Part shown: positions 33,611-44,845 of the stretch, piece after piece
Position numbering within the stretch: position 1 is the stretch's first letter
How the letters are laid out: each line of letters starts with the position of its first letter
Source: Quercus robur
Lineage: Eukaryota; Streptophyta; Magnoliopsida; Fagales; Fagaceae
Assembly (NCBI RefSeq): GCF_932294415.1
Contig: NC_065535.1
Location: 28,660,782-28,724,781 of the forward strand
Direction: 5' to 3'
DNA length: 64,000 bases
Translations under genes and position numbers: made by a program
Notes under the pieces: generated by a model
What the model saw: only the letters and a program-made list of their open reading frames with translations
Database searches by the model: none
Told to the model about the DNA's origin: nothing

Positions 33611-34209
33611 TCCTGAAAATTCCATATTAGAAAAAATCAAAGCAAAAGAGTTTCAAACCCATATTATCTTCTATGAGAAACTCCTCAGATAATATAGGCA
33701 ACTAAGGCCATTCTTACAACGACAACCTGAGATGACAAGTTACATCATTGCTAACTACAAAATGATAATGAAGTAAGGTGCATCAGCACCAACATTTTAG
33801 CTACAAAGTATAGCATGAGTCTCAGCTGTTTGGTGTGGAGACTAAATATAGTCGTACAATAAATCTGAAATTTATACCTTAAGGAGCAATCAAAATCAAA
33901 TCCTATCCTATTTCCTGAAAATTCCATATTAGAAAAAATCAAAGCATAAGAGTTTCAAACCCATATTATCTTCTATGAGAAACTCCTCAGATAATAAAGG
34001 CAACTAAGGCCATTCTTACAACGACAACCTGAGATTAAAAGTTACATCATTGCTAACTACGAAATGATAATGAAGTAAGGTGCATCAGCACCAACATTTT
34101 AGCTACAAAGTATAGCATGAGTCTCAGCTGTTTGGTGTGGAGACTAAATATAGTCGTACAATAAATCTGAAATTTATACCTTAAGGAGCAATCAAAATCA
34201 AATCCTATT
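33611..34209. repeat. 302-bp direct tandem duplication
   Basis: Unit 1 starts at 33611 and unit 2 at 33913, both with TCCTGAAAATTCCATATTAG, and differ at only a few positions, so the duplication is recent. Older relatives lie at about 32965-33250 and 33480-33610. A 90-bp piece near 33258-33350 also matches 40655-40755 downstream of CAND7. Two near-identical minus-strand frames of 63-64 codons are by-products of the duplication. Confidence 0.85.
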
Positions 34210-34959
34210 GCTACTAACCACTTGAGAGTGAAGGCAACTTTACACACAATAACCCCTCTAAGCTTTCAATAAAGGACATCTTTGCACAAGACCTATGTTA
34301 AATACTTAAATTATGCATTCTGCCATCATCTACAGTTAGCTAGGAGAATACTACCACATGGGAAGTTCAATTAAGTCATTCTTTCTGGTTGAAAAGGTGG
34401 GGACTCCAAACTTTCTATTTGCTGAAGAAAAATACTCAAACTACTACAAACATCTATATCCATCAAATTCTAACATAGACAATAAACAAAAACATTACTG
34501 CACTGCACATTACATCCATACATAAACAGCAAAGCTCCATAAATACTTCACTCGATCCATTTGTTTGGCAGAAAATTTGTTATATCAAACGAAATTTCCA
34601 TATACTCATGCTAGTGTTGAAGCTAAGTGATGCCTATTTGATGAAAAACAGTCTCAAGTTAGTTCAATAACTTACAAAACGTGGTGATGATTAAAGATAT
34701 CACGCTGCCTACCTTTCTCAGACAACATCAAATTGAAAGAGAAGAATCTTTCTCAACCCCCCTCCCCCGAAACAAAAACAAAAACAAAAAGAAAGGCCAA
34801 CAAAATTTGTCAAGTCAAATACCTTATATATTATAAAAGCACTCAGTAAGTTCTACTAAAAGCATTAATCTTTTTTTGTCGGAAACTAAAAGCATTTATC
34901 TATATAATAATTAGAATCAATGTTCATCAGATGAAATACAATTCCATTTTTCTTAGATT
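34210..34959. other. No recognised gene
   Basis: AT-rich sequence with no coding frame of note. Confidence 0.5.
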
Positions 34960-34971
34960 ATTCAAGTGAAA

Positions 34972-35080
34972 GGTTCAAGTAATAGTCCAGTGGTAATGGA
35001 ATATATTGTAGTGCCACATGTCTGTGGTTCAAACCCCTCAACCTCCCCACTATCTACCCATCTTCAAAAAATAAATAAAT
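34972..35080 (+). mobile_element. tRNA-derived SINE
   Basis: AGTCCAGTGGTAATGG (A-box side) and GTGGTTCAAACCCC (B box), ending in an ATAAATAAAT tail. Target duplication ATTCAAGTGAAA (34960-34971) and ATTCAGGTGAAA (35081-35092), 11 of 12 matching. The 88-codon frame across it is a shadow. Confidence 0.65.
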
Positions 35081-35570
35081 ATTCAGGTGAAAAAAAAAAA
35101 ATTCCTCTTATTTCAACTGGTCAAATGATGGCTCAATTCATTCAGGACTTTTTTTTTCTTTTTTTTTTTCAATTAAGACTTCGAGTCAACGTAGACAGTG
35201 ATTTTTATATGCTTCATATAAATATGAGATGAGAGCAATCTTGGTTTACTTTTGTTCTAATCAACAAACTAAAGGCATTTGTAGTGTATTATCTACAAAA
35301 TGTTCAAAACTTCAAATTACAGATTTTCCCTGTCAGTTTATTCCCATAGTCTGTAAACTAGGAACCAACACATAAAAGGACAACCCCATTAACCATACTT
35401 AAAATTGGTAAATCATGAAAAAGATAGAAAAAGGAGAGAGATAAGATATGAAGAAAGCATCATTATTCCTATTAGGGGTGTCAAATGGGCGGGTCTGGGA
35501 TGGGCATTATTGAATTGGGTATATAAAACTCATTTACCCATTAAAACCCATTTAACTAATTGCTTTTAAC

Positions 35571-38500
35571 CTGGGATGCACGGACGCGGCTCCTAGGCCG
35601 GCACACCCGCGTCCGACACGGCGGGACGTGGCGACGCGGGAGGGACGCCGCAGACCACGCGTCCGTCCCGCGTCGTGCCGCGTCGCGCCACATGGCGGAT
35701 CCCGATTCGGGCCGACGCGGCCGAAATCAGGCCGACTCGGTCCGTATCGGCCGAAACGGCCGAGTCAGGCCGAAATTCAAAAAAAAAAAAAAAAAAAAAA
35801 AAAAGGTGCAAACGCATTGTTTGACTTAAGGGGTCTTAACCTAAATACCCAAACCCCTTAAGTCACTCACACTTCATCCAAATTTCAGAATCTCACTCCA
35901 TCCCTCATCTCCTTCTCTGTGTGCTACTGTGCTTCACTGCTTCGTCCCTCATCTCTGTGTTCTCTCTGCTCTCTCTGCTCTTTAAGGTGTGCTCTCTCTG
36001 CTCTTTTCTTGAATTTTTATTCTTTGTTCTTTACTATTTCTCTCTTTCAAATTGCTTAGAAATAAATTTGTGAATCTGAAAATTTATGTGCTTGACTGCT
36101 TGCTATGTTTTTTTGCTTGTTTTTTCAATTCTTGTGGGAGTTAAAGGGTTTTGTTAACCTATGATTTGTGATTTGTGGTTTGTGGGAGTTAGGGTTCTGT
36201 GTTTTTTTTTGCTGTGAACCCGGTTGCTGTGTTTTTTTTACTGTGAACTTGGTTTGATTTATCATTAATTTATTTAGTTAGTAGTTATTATTTGTAGGTT
36301 ATTTGTGGGGAGTTAAAGGGTTTTTTTGGTTTTGTGGTTTTGTGTTTTTTTGCTGTGAAGTTCACAGTGTGAACCTGGCTGCTGTGTTTTGTTGCTGTGA
36401 ACTTGGTTTGATTTATCATTAATTTGTAGGTTAAATTGAATCTATTGAATTTACAATGGACGAAGTTAATAGCACAGAAAGTTCACAAGACGTGTCAAAT
36501 GCTGAATCCCCTCTTTGGCAGTATGTGACTAAGGTAGAAAAACCAGCTGGTGCATCTGTGAAATCTAGTGGAAACACATATTTTAAGTGCAACTATTGTG
36601 ATATAGTTTTTATGGGATCCTATTCTAGGGTTAAGGCTCATTTATTACAAATTTCTGGCAAAGGTATTAGAGCATGCCGTAATGTGTCAAAGAGCCATAG
36701 GTTGGAAATGCAGCGAATGCATGATCAAGTTGAGGCTAATAAGTTAGAGCAAGAACAGAGAAGTCATATTCCCTTACCCCCACCTCCCCCAGGCCGTGGG
36801 ATACCTATTTCCCCATTTCGGAGACAAGAAGGGAGTGATAGTAGTCATAGTACAAATCCGGTTGATGCTAAGAGGAGGAAGGTGACTATGAATACTACTT
36901 TGGAGAAAGCATTTCAGAATAATGCTAGACATGATTTAGATAGTAGAATTGTTAGGATGTTTTACACCGGTGGGCTTCCGTTTAACTTTGCAAGGAACCC
37001 ACATTATCGTAGTTCCTATGCATTTGCTGCTACTCAAAGCATTTCGGGTTATCTTCCTCCTGGATACAATGCTTTGAGAACAACACTTTTGCAAAAGGAA
37101 AAAGCTCATGTTGAAAGACTCTTGAAACCAATTAAGGACTCTTGGCTTGAAAATGGTGTAAGTATAGTTTCTGATGGATGGTCAGATCCACAAAGGAGGC
37201 CTCTTATTAATATAATGGCTGTATCAGATGGGGGTCCAGTGTTTATAAAGGCAATTGATGGGTCAGGTGAGTTCAAAGATAAGCATTACATTGCTGGGGT
37301 GTTAAAGGATGCTATAAAAGAGATTGGACATGAAAAAGTTGTCCAAGTCATCACTGATAATGCAAATGTGATGAAGGCTGCTGGAGCTCTTATTGAGGGT
37401 GAGTATCCTAAAATATTTTGGACACCTTGTGTTGTCCACACTCTCAATCTAGCTTTGAAGAATATTTGTGCAGCAAAAAACACTGAAAAGAATGAAGTTA
37501 CATATGAGAAATGTAGTTGTATTACATGTGTTGCTGATGATGCATCCTTCATACGTGTTTTTATCATGAACCATTCTATGAGGTTGGCAATGTTTAATGA
37601 ATTTTGTCCATTAAAATTGCTCCAAGTTGCTGATACTAGATTTGCTTCGGTGGTTGTAACGTTGAAAAGGTTGAAGTTGATAAAAAGATGCCTTCAAGCC
37701 ATGGCTATTAGTGACCAATGGGCTTCTTATAGGGAGGATGACATTGGAAAAGCTCAAAAGGTGAAAGATATGATTCTAAGTGATCTTTGGTGGGATAATA
37801 TTGATTATATCCTTGAATTCACGGCACCCATTTATGATATGCTACGAATAGCAGACACAGATAAGCCTTGTCTTCATCTTGTGTATGAGATGTGGGATTC
37901 CATGATAGAGAAGGTGAAAGTAGTGATATATCGGCATGAAGGCTTGGAAGAGGATCAATATAGCTCATTTTGGGGTGTGGTGTATGATATACTCATTGAT
38001 CGGTGGACTAAAAATTCTACACCACTACATTGTTTGGCTCATTCCTTAAATCCTAAGTAAGTACATTTATTATCTATTTTCCTTAGTTCACCCTTTTAGT
38101 AAAACATACGTTTGATCTATATTTGTTTTTTAATCTTTAACTAGGTATTACTCCATTGAATGGATTTCGGAGAATCCAAAACGTATCCCTCCACATCGGG
38201 ATCATGAAATTTCTATGGAAAGAAGCAAGTGTTTGGAGCGATACTTTGAAGATGAGAACGACTTAACGGTGGTGAAGTATGAGTTTGCTAAATTTTCAGG
38301 AGGGAGGTTTCCTTCACCAAGTGCCTTGACGGATAGGTGGACCTTACTACCTTTGGTTTGGTGGCAATACCATGGCTCCGCATTTCCAACTCTTCAAACC
38401 CTTGCCCTTAAACTTCTTAGACAACCTTGCTCATCCTCATGTGCTGAGAGAAATTGGAGCACGTACAAATTCATTCATTCATTCCTTAAAAAGAAACAAA

Positions 38501-39138
38501 ATGGCTCCTGCACGCACTGAGGATTTGGTATATGTGCATTCTAATCTTCGACTCTTGTCAAGGCGCAATGAAGAGTACATACATACCGCAACAAAGATGT
38601 GGGATATTGCAGGAGACTCTTGGAATGAGAGCGACATGCATGGAGGAGCTGGAATTCTTGAGAATGCAGCTCTTACACTTGATGAGCCAGAGTTGGAGGC
38701 TATAGTTATTGGGAATGTTAACACTAGTGCTACTACTAGTGAAAGTGAAGTTCGAAGTGAAGCCATTGATCTTGAGGATGATGATATTTGGGTTTGATTG
38801 TCTTGTTGATTATCTTTTATTTTGTTTTAGTTTCAAACTTATGAGTTGTATTCTAATTTCCAAACATCATGGAATGTTTTAGTTTCAATCTTGTGGATTA
38901 TATTTAATTTATGAACATCATGTTTTAGTTGTTATCTACTATTGCTCTTAAATTTGGTATTTGTTTATATAATGTGAAAAAGTAAAAGTATGCTTAGCAA
39001 TATATTTAACATATATTATAAAAATATTTTTAATAATTTTTTAATCGTCGAGTCCTGCCGCACCCGCACCCACCTTTTTCAAAAATTGCCGAGTCCCGCA
39101 CCCGCACCCGAGTCCCGAAACGCACCCGTGCTTCATAG
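35571..39138 (+). mobile_element. Near-autonomous hAT element nested in the outer hAT
   Basis: Ends CTGGGATGCACGGACGCGG and (inverted) CTATGAAGCACGGGTGCG, with the 8-bp duplication CTTTTAAC at 35563-35570 and 39139-39146. Length 3568 bp. The left arm is very GC-rich (CG-dense, 35575-35780) and ends in an A tract. It contains one two-exon transposase gene. Frames on both strands in the GC-rich arm are shadows. Confidence 0.88.
36456..38797 (+). pseudogene. hAT transposase (BED zinc finger, DUF659, hAT dimerisation)
   Basis: Exon 1 (36456-38056) ends at AA|GTAAGT and exon 2 starts at 38145 after TTAACTAG, joining in phase as NPKYYSIEW. The N-terminal BED finger uses C45, C48, H62 and C74. A DUF659 region follows (SDGWSDPQRRPLINIMAVSD, ITDNANVMKAAG, TPCVVHTLNLALKNI). 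The C-terminal dimerisation region has WWQYHGSAFPTLQTLALKLL and CSSSCAERNWSTY. Around 38469-38484 an extra ATTC unit in an ATTC run shifts the frame, so the first frame stops at 38520. The other frame continues with HSLKRNKMAPARTEDLVYVH and an acidic tail to 38797. Apart from this slip the gene looks whole, and the element was probably active recently. The ATG choice is the first in frame, with no upstream alternative. Confidence 0.85.
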
Positions 39139-39348
39139 CTTTTAACCCAAATCCAACCCAACCCAATTATTATAGGTAAACCCCAACTCACCCAATTACC
39201 CAATTATCAAAATTACCAAAATGCCATTAAAGTGAAAATGACCATTTTGAAGTTTTTTTTTTTTGGTTAAAAAAACTATCATTTTCCATCAAATTCCATC
39301 ACTTTCTAACTAACCAAACAGAGAATAGAGAAAAAGTTTCCAGCTTAC

Positions 39349-39634
39349 GTTTGCCATTGCCGGAGGCCTCATCGGGCTTCAAGAACCCTCCTTTCCCTTG
39401 CTCCAAGCTCAGCCTTAACGGAAACACCTGTCCATGAAAACCACCAGAGCCACCACCTCCACCGCCAAGGTCACTGGAGCTTAGTTGAAGTATCATCAGA
39501 AGCGGATCGGTCCCCGAACCGCCCAAGCCTCCATCGGCACCGGTCAAGCCAGCCTCAACTGAAGCGAAGCTGGGTAGGCCGAGAATTTGCTCGAGGAAAT
39601 TGTCGTTAGTGGCCTTCGACAGATTATTAGCCAT
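39349..39634 (-). pseudogene. Captured first exon of a UNE12-like bHLH transcription factor gene
   Basis: Minus-strand exon of 95 codons plus one base, starting MANNLSKATNDNFLEQILGL, with TGADGGLGG, GGFHGQVFPLRLSLEQGKGG and ending ASGNGK before a GTAAGC donor. It matches the N-terminal region of UNE12/bHLH59-type proteins (DDF(F/L)EQILGLPNF, GGLGG, FH-Q-FPLGLSLDQGKG, SGKR), and the splice phase agrees. The intron start (to about 39290) and a leader with a GA repeat at 39718-39767 are also carried. The DNA-binding bHLH domain is encoded by later exons and is absent. It lies in antisense orientation within the outer hAT, so it cannot make a working factor. A chimeric or antisense transcript is possible but not shown. 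Confidence 0.8.
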
Positions 39635-39712
39635 GAGGTGGAACAGCCTGAGTTGGACTCAGCCTAGTCGTGGTGAGTCGCATTGACGAGTTACGAGTTT
39701 CAAAGAGCATCT

Positions 39713-39771
<59 letters not shown>

Positions 39772-40120
39772 ATTTGATTTGCTTTGCTTTTCTTTGCTTT
39801 GCCTTGCCTGAATTTAGAGAGAGAAAAGTGTTTGGATGCCTAGAAAACGAAGGAAAATGAGACACCAGAAACACTGAACGTCTGAGGGCCTTTTTTTTTT
39901 TTTTTTTAAATGGGAAGGGCTGGGTTGAATTTGGGTGAATTGTTTTTGGGTTAAATGGGTCTCAATGGGTTTTTAGTTAAAACCCAATAATTATTGGGTC
40001 TAATTGGGTTGTTGCCCATTTAACCCAACTAATAATTGGGTGGGTTTGGGTTCAATTAGAGTGGATGGGTTTGGGTGGGCAAATGAGTTTGGGCTTACTT
40101 TGCCACCCCTAATTCCTATA

Positions 40121-40857
40121 CAAAAATATACCACGTTTTGCATTATGCAATCCCAACAGCACAATGTTTGGTACCATATCTCTACCATGATCCAGATTTC
40201 TACAAGATTTATTAACAAACTACACATAAAGTAACTCCCGATCAAGCTATTGCAATTATCGAAGATAAAAAGTAATATTACAAACAGTATAGCTGGATCA
40301 CTTTTCATGTTTACAGTGCACAACTTCATTGATCAAGATTTTCACATTCATGTATTTGTAAAATGCACTTATGCACATTGAGCATCCTGCCTGACTCGCA
40401 CATTTAAAATTATGTTCTAACAAGCATAAGAATTTCCAGTTTCTGACCACACTTCGAATCATTCAACTCGCATCAACTTATAAGTCCCACACAATTACAA
40501 TACTAAGAACATGCATTTCAAGCATTCATAGACGTAGTTGCACAACCTACTCAGAAGACAACAATTCCCCCAAAAAATTTGATTGCAAAAGTATCTAGTA
40601 TTACCACTTACTTAAACATATACACAAACTATCCAGTTCTTCACAGGCACACGAGTCTATGAAATTATCCTACTAAAACTCAAAATTAACAGGCACAGCA
40701 GATCAAGCAACATTAAGAAACAGTAACACATATATGATAATAAAATTTAACAAAAGACCCACATTATAAATCGTAATAGTTTGAATTTTTGTTTTTTCTA
40801 CCTCAGCTTTCCCCAATTTGATCACACTGCACCATCCCAAAATCTCTTTTCCTGCAC
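40121..40857. other. 3' flank of CAND7
   Basis: No coding sequence. The piece at 40655-40755 matches 33258-33350, so downstream DNA of this gene has been duplicated locally. The outer hAT inserted between the two copies. Confidence 0.5.
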
Positions 40858-42177
40858 TCACAATTCAAACTCATCCTCAAGCTTCAATTGCTCGGCTGCA
40901 GCCTCTTCCTCCTCATCATCGATCACGAAATATGGATTGTGTGCCTCGGGCTTGAACTTCAACCCTGTAAACACGTAGAATGCAAGCGTGGCTAACTCTC
41001 CAGCCACCACACTCGTCCAGAGGTACCGATACGAAGTAATAGTCTCCAACGCATAAACCACAACACGCGTGAAGTAAATGTAGCAAATCACAACAATGTA
41101 GTACTGCCTAAACAGAGTCAATTTCATCAAATTCACCGCGGCTTTCCCGTCAGTCCTCGCGGCTTCTCTGAGATTCTTAATCGACCAAACGATAGGGAAC
41201 AAAACCGCACAGCAACACACCACATCGACGAGCAAGAAGATCTGCTTCCACGTAACCCAATCTTGCGCGAAGGGACCGCTCTCATCGATCGCGACCTGAG
41301 CTATATTCGCCACAACCTGTAAAGGAATCACAATCATCAAAACCTTCTTCTCCTTATCTTGCAAATACGGCTTCAAAAACGACCATCCAGTTCCGATCAA
41401 AACGATCAGCGTGAAGAGCGTGATTCCTTTCAAGAAACTGAAGATATAGAACAACACGTCCCAACCGTGAGCGCTACCGGTGCGCTTGATGTACGATTTG
41501 TCTTCGGCTTCACAGAGGAGATTCAGAGCTTTGAGAATCAGAACCGCGAGCATGAAGAAATGGATGCGGAACACGGTCAATCGCTTCTTGTACAAAACGG
41601 AGATCCAAAGTCCGGCGAGGAAGAAATAGCCCAAGGATAACAAGAAGTAAACCCTAGGCAAAATCGTTTTCCCGGCGGAGAGATAGTCACGCCGTTGACT
41701 CTTCCCGTCGAGATTGTACATCGCCGATCTCACATCCATCGAAACCTTGAGCTGGTTCCCGAAACAGTTGGCGAAAACCAGCGTGAACTGATCGGCGTCG
41801 GTCTCGATAAAAACTGTACTGAAGCTGTCGCCGTTTTTCTTCAGGTTTGAGAAAGTGAAAACCGGCTTGACCAAATCGGAGAGGAGGGCGCACGTGACTT
41901 CTCCGTCTTCGAGTTGCTGGAGCACGTGCATCCATGCGTCTCGGGTACAGAGAAAGAACCCGACTTTTGACAGGTCCACATTCGGGTCGGATATAGCGAT
42001 CCCAGACACGTTGAGTTCGAGGCGACCCGTGTGGGTGAACCCGAACTCGTCGAATGGGATTATGGGGCGGACGTCGGATCGGATCTGGGTGTCACGGATC
42101 TCAGCGAAGGAGAGGGAAAGAGAGAGGAAGAGAAGGAAGGAAAGGAAAACGGAGCGGGAGGACAGAGACAGAGCCAT
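40858..42177 (-). CDS. CAND7: CAND7-type seven-transmembrane protein (GPR107/Lung 7-TM family)
   Basis: One uninterrupted exon of 439 codons, the length of Arabidopsis CAND7. A signal peptide (about residues 1-25, rich in L, S and F) precedes a lumenal domain with FDEFGFTHTGRLELNVS and paired cysteines near 77, 96 and 138. Seven hydrophobic segments lie between about 175 and 405, with the family motifs EDKSYIKRTGSAHGWD, LIGTGWSFLKPYLQDKEKKV and KLTLFRQYYIVVICYIYFTR. The C-terminus is acidic (DDEEEEAAAEQLKLEDEFEL). Family members were proposed as candidate G-protein-coupled receptors; animal relatives act in the secretory and endosomal pathway. I start at 42177 because an upstream in-frame ATG adds 33 residues that would bury the signal peptide. 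Looks intact. Confidence 0.95.
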   Translation of the reverse strand: MALSLSSRSVFLSFLLFLSLSLSFAEIRDTQIRSDVRPIIPFDEFGFTHTGRLELNVSGIAISDPNVDLSKVGFFLCTRDAWMHVLQQLEDGEVTCALLSDLVKPVFTFSNLKKNGDSFSTVFIETDADQFTLVFANCFGNQLKVSMDVRSAMYNLDGKSQRRDYLSAGKTILPRVYFLLSLGYFFLAGLWISVLYKKRLTVFRIHFFMLAVLILKALNLLCEAEDKSYIKRTGSAHGWDVLFYIFSFLKGITLFTLIVLIGTGWSFLKPYLQDKEKKVLMIVIPLQVVANIAQVAIDESGPFAQDWVTWKQIFLLVDVVCCCAVLFPIVWSIKNLREAARTDGKAAVNLMKLTLFRQYYIVVICYIYFTRVVVYALETITSYRYLWTSVVAGELATLAFYVFTGLKFKPEAHNPYFVIDDEEEEAAAEQLKLEDEFEL

Positions 42178-42245
42178 TAGATCTGAGCGCTGAGGTGTGG
42201 GAGAGAGAGAACTCCCAGATCTAAAAGTAAGATTATATATATGGA
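42178..42245 (-). promoter_or_regulatory. CAND7 core promoter and leader
   Basis: On the minus strand a TATATATAATC box lies about 55-65 bp before the start codon, followed by a CTCTCTCTCCC pyrimidine patch at 42206-42215, typical of plant leaders. Confidence 0.4.
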
Positions 42246-43059
42246 TATATGGTGTTGGATCAATTTGTGAAGACAATTGTTGAACCGACTTGAGAGCAAA
42301 GTCTACGGAGAGCTCAAGAATCGTGGAAATCGACGGCCGAAACGTTGTTTTATGTTTGTATTTTTTGAAAATATTGAAAAATATTATCTAAAAACTAAAA
42401 TTATATATATTTAAATACATGAACAAAAAAGTCCCTGAATGTTCAACTCAGAGCAAGCAAAGCACTGCTGTATTGCAAATTTCGTGGTAATTGGATAACA
42501 GATTTTTGGCTCAGTTTGACTTTTCCTCCCCAATGTTTCCACTATATTTCATTTTAGCCCTTTAAATTTAAAATTTTATAAATTTCTTTCTTAAATTATT
42601 CTTTTATTTTAGTCCATCTTTTTCATTGAATTTATTACGAGTTATATCGCATTTTTAAGGTGATAGTTGATTAATAGATAAAAATAAGTTAAAAGAACAT
42701 AATGAAAACTCATAATTTTACAATTTTTTTAAAATTAGCCTACCACTTCATGTTTGGGCTCATTACAGTTTGTCATTTAAATTTTTTTTTTAAATGGCTT
42801 GTGTGTGAAGTGGTAGACTAATTTGGAAATGTTGTAAAATTATTATGAATTTTTATTCTATTCTTAAAAGGACTCAATCAATAATATGTATGATGGTCTA
42901 AACGTATCAAAAATTATGTATACAAGATACATGTATAAATATTTATTAAGACATAAAAGGCAAATTAACCAAAAAAAAAAAAAAACACCCACACGTGTGT
43001 GTGTATAGGGTAGGATTCAAGGTACACATAGTGTAATTATAAACAACGTTACATCATCT
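42246..43059. other. Upstream region of CAND7, no gene
   Basis: AT-rich with no coding frame or clear element border. Confidence 0.5.
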
Positions 43060-43390
43060 AATAATTTGTTATTGAATTCATATTTTAAAAATTCCACTGT
43101 TGAAATACATGTTCTATATGTTCTTAACATGCATACCAATATTCATGCTAATCAATTTTTATTTATTATTCAATCCATAAACTCATTTTTTATGCATTAT
43201 TTTAAACTACAAAAACTTAAATTTAAATAATTGATTGATAACATGACTATTAATATTTAATTATCTTGAAATTTTGTAGGCATGAAGAATGCACAAAGAT
43301 AATATAATTCAATGATTGATTTGTTAAAATTCATAGCGAATTAAATAATACTGAGTGGTGTAACATTACTAAAAATTACATCAGAAGTAT
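43060..43390 (+). repeat. AT-rich dispersed repeat, copy 2
   Basis: Diverged same-strand match to 24095-24450, sharing TAAACTACAAAAACTT, CATGACTATT and GAAATTTTGTAGGCAT. No coding sequence. Confidence 0.5.
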
Positions 43391-43436
43391 AACCTGAACT
43401 CAACCCATATGCAACAACGGAATTAAATTAGACTTT

Positions 43437-43545
43437 TTATTTTTTATTTTTTATGCATTTATAGTTGAGGGTGGGAGAATTTGAACCCTAAATGTTTTAG
43501 TTAGAAACACTAAAAAGTGTTAGTTAAGTTACAAGACTATTGTCT
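43437..43545 (-). mobile_element. tRNA-derived SINE
   Basis: Minus strand: TTGTAACTTAACTAACACT (A-box side), then AGGGTTCAAATTCTCCC (B box), ending in an A-rich tail. Perfect 11-bp target duplication AATTAGACTTT at 43426-43436 and 43546-43556. Confidence 0.75.
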
Positions 43546-43649
43546 AATTAGACTTTGTTCAGAAAAGACCAAAAGTAATTTAATTAAAATTGTTTTAGTG
43601 TTTAGGTTGTTTTTTGTTCTAATAAAGTAAGACATTCATGACTTTCTTA

Positions 43650-44018
43650 GAGCACCCACAGTAGGTGTGGTAAATGTGTCAAATGCCAAATATTTGGCAC
43701 ATTTACCACACCAAACTCAAAAAACACCAAATATCAGATGTGCTAAATCCCATCATTTTTACAACATGTGAACAGTACCGTTGCAAATTTGCAACGGTAC
43801 GGAATGGTGTGGTATAAATTTTAATTATTTTTTATTCTTTTTCTCTCTCCTCTCTCTTCACTTTTCTTCCTCAGACATCACACTCACGCCTCTCCATTCT
43901 TTTCTTCTTTCACTCTTTTTTCTTCTCAATCTCGTTGTTTTTTCCTCTTTCTCTCAGACATCACCCTTAGTTTTTTCTTCTCACCCTTTTCTTCTTTCAC
44001 TCTAATCTCTGTCGCTGT

Positions 44019-44067
<49 letters not shown>

Positions 44068-44842
44068 AGTGATTTGATACCCGATTCGGCAGTGGGTGGG
44101 TTGCGATGGTCAGATTCAGTGGTGGGTGGGTTGGCTGGTGATGGGCGAATCGGTGGTGGTGGGTTCTGTTGTGCGAAATCGGTGGTGTGAAATCGGTGAA
44201 TGGGTTCCGAATCGGTGAATCGGTGGTGCGAAATCGGTGAATGGGTTGTGGCCGCAACAATTTTTCTGGTGTTGTGGGTGGGTGGGTTGTGGGTTCTGTT
44301 GTTTTTCTGGTGGTTGTGGCCGCAACAATTTTTCTAGTTGTGGTTTTTTTAATTTATTTTTTTTATAAGGTGGTGTTAGTGGATGTAGGTTTGTGCCGAT
44401 GGTGGCTGTCGGCGTTGTTGCAGTGGAGGTGGTTGTGTCGTTGTTGTTGATGATGATGATCGGGTTTGGGTTTGGGTTGATCGAGTTGGTTGATTTTGGT
44501 TGATCGGGTTTTGATTGTAGTGTTTGTTTGAGTTTTTTTTTTTTTTTTGGGTGTGGGGGTAGTAGTGGCTGATATTGGTGGTCGGTGGTTGATCTGTGGG
44601 GTGGCCGGTGGTTGTGTGGCGGTTGATCTGCCATGTAGGTTGTTGATGTTGCTGTTGTTGATGATAATGGGGGAGGAGATAATATATTATTTTAATGTGT
44701 AATAAATATTATTTTAATGTATAAAATTAAATTATAAAACATCTGATAAATGAAATGTTGTAAAATGATGTGGTAAAATAATAAAGTAAGCATTTGGTGT
44801 TGTAAAATGGCATAATTTATACACTAGCTGCTACGGATGCTC
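43650..44842. mobile_element. PIF/Harbinger-like element with TTA target duplication
   Basis: Ends GAGCACCCACAGTAG and (inverted) GAGCATCCGTAGCAG, flanked by TTA at 43647-43649 and 44843-44845. The left subterminal region has two strong palindromes. The interior holds a T tract of about 44 bases near 44022-44065 and a GGT/TGG-rich low-complexity block (44070-44640). Long frames on both strands of that block (His/Pro/Thr-rich or Val/Trp-rich) are artefacts of composition. No transposase. Confidence 0.65.
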
Positions 44843-44845
44843 TTA

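Larger units (their letters stand above)
35473..40112. mobile_element. hAT element carrying a bHLH gene fragment, split by a second hAT
   Basis: Ends TAGGGGTGTCAAATGGGC and (inverted) TAGGGGTGGCAAAGTAAGCC, with the 8-bp duplication ATTCCTAT at 35465-35472 and 40113-40120. Removing the inner hAT (35571-39138) leaves about 1.07 kb, more than half of which is host-gene DNA: leader, first exon and intron start of a UNE12-like gene. There is no transposase of its own. Subterminal CCCAATTA/TAATTGGGTT repeats lie in both arms. Confidence 0.85.

Noticed and set aside
35560-35861. Arg-rich overlapping frames on both strands
   Set aside because: They cover the GC-rich inverted end of the inner hAT and its A tract; frames open on both strands reflect composition.
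41359-42193. Plus-strand frames opposite CAND7
   Set aside because: They are antisense shadows of a conserved coding exon.
43997-44634. His/Pro/Thr-rich or Lys-rich protein frames (87 and 172 codons)
   Set aside because: They are translations of a T tract and a GGT/TGG-rich low-complexity block within a Harbinger-like element.
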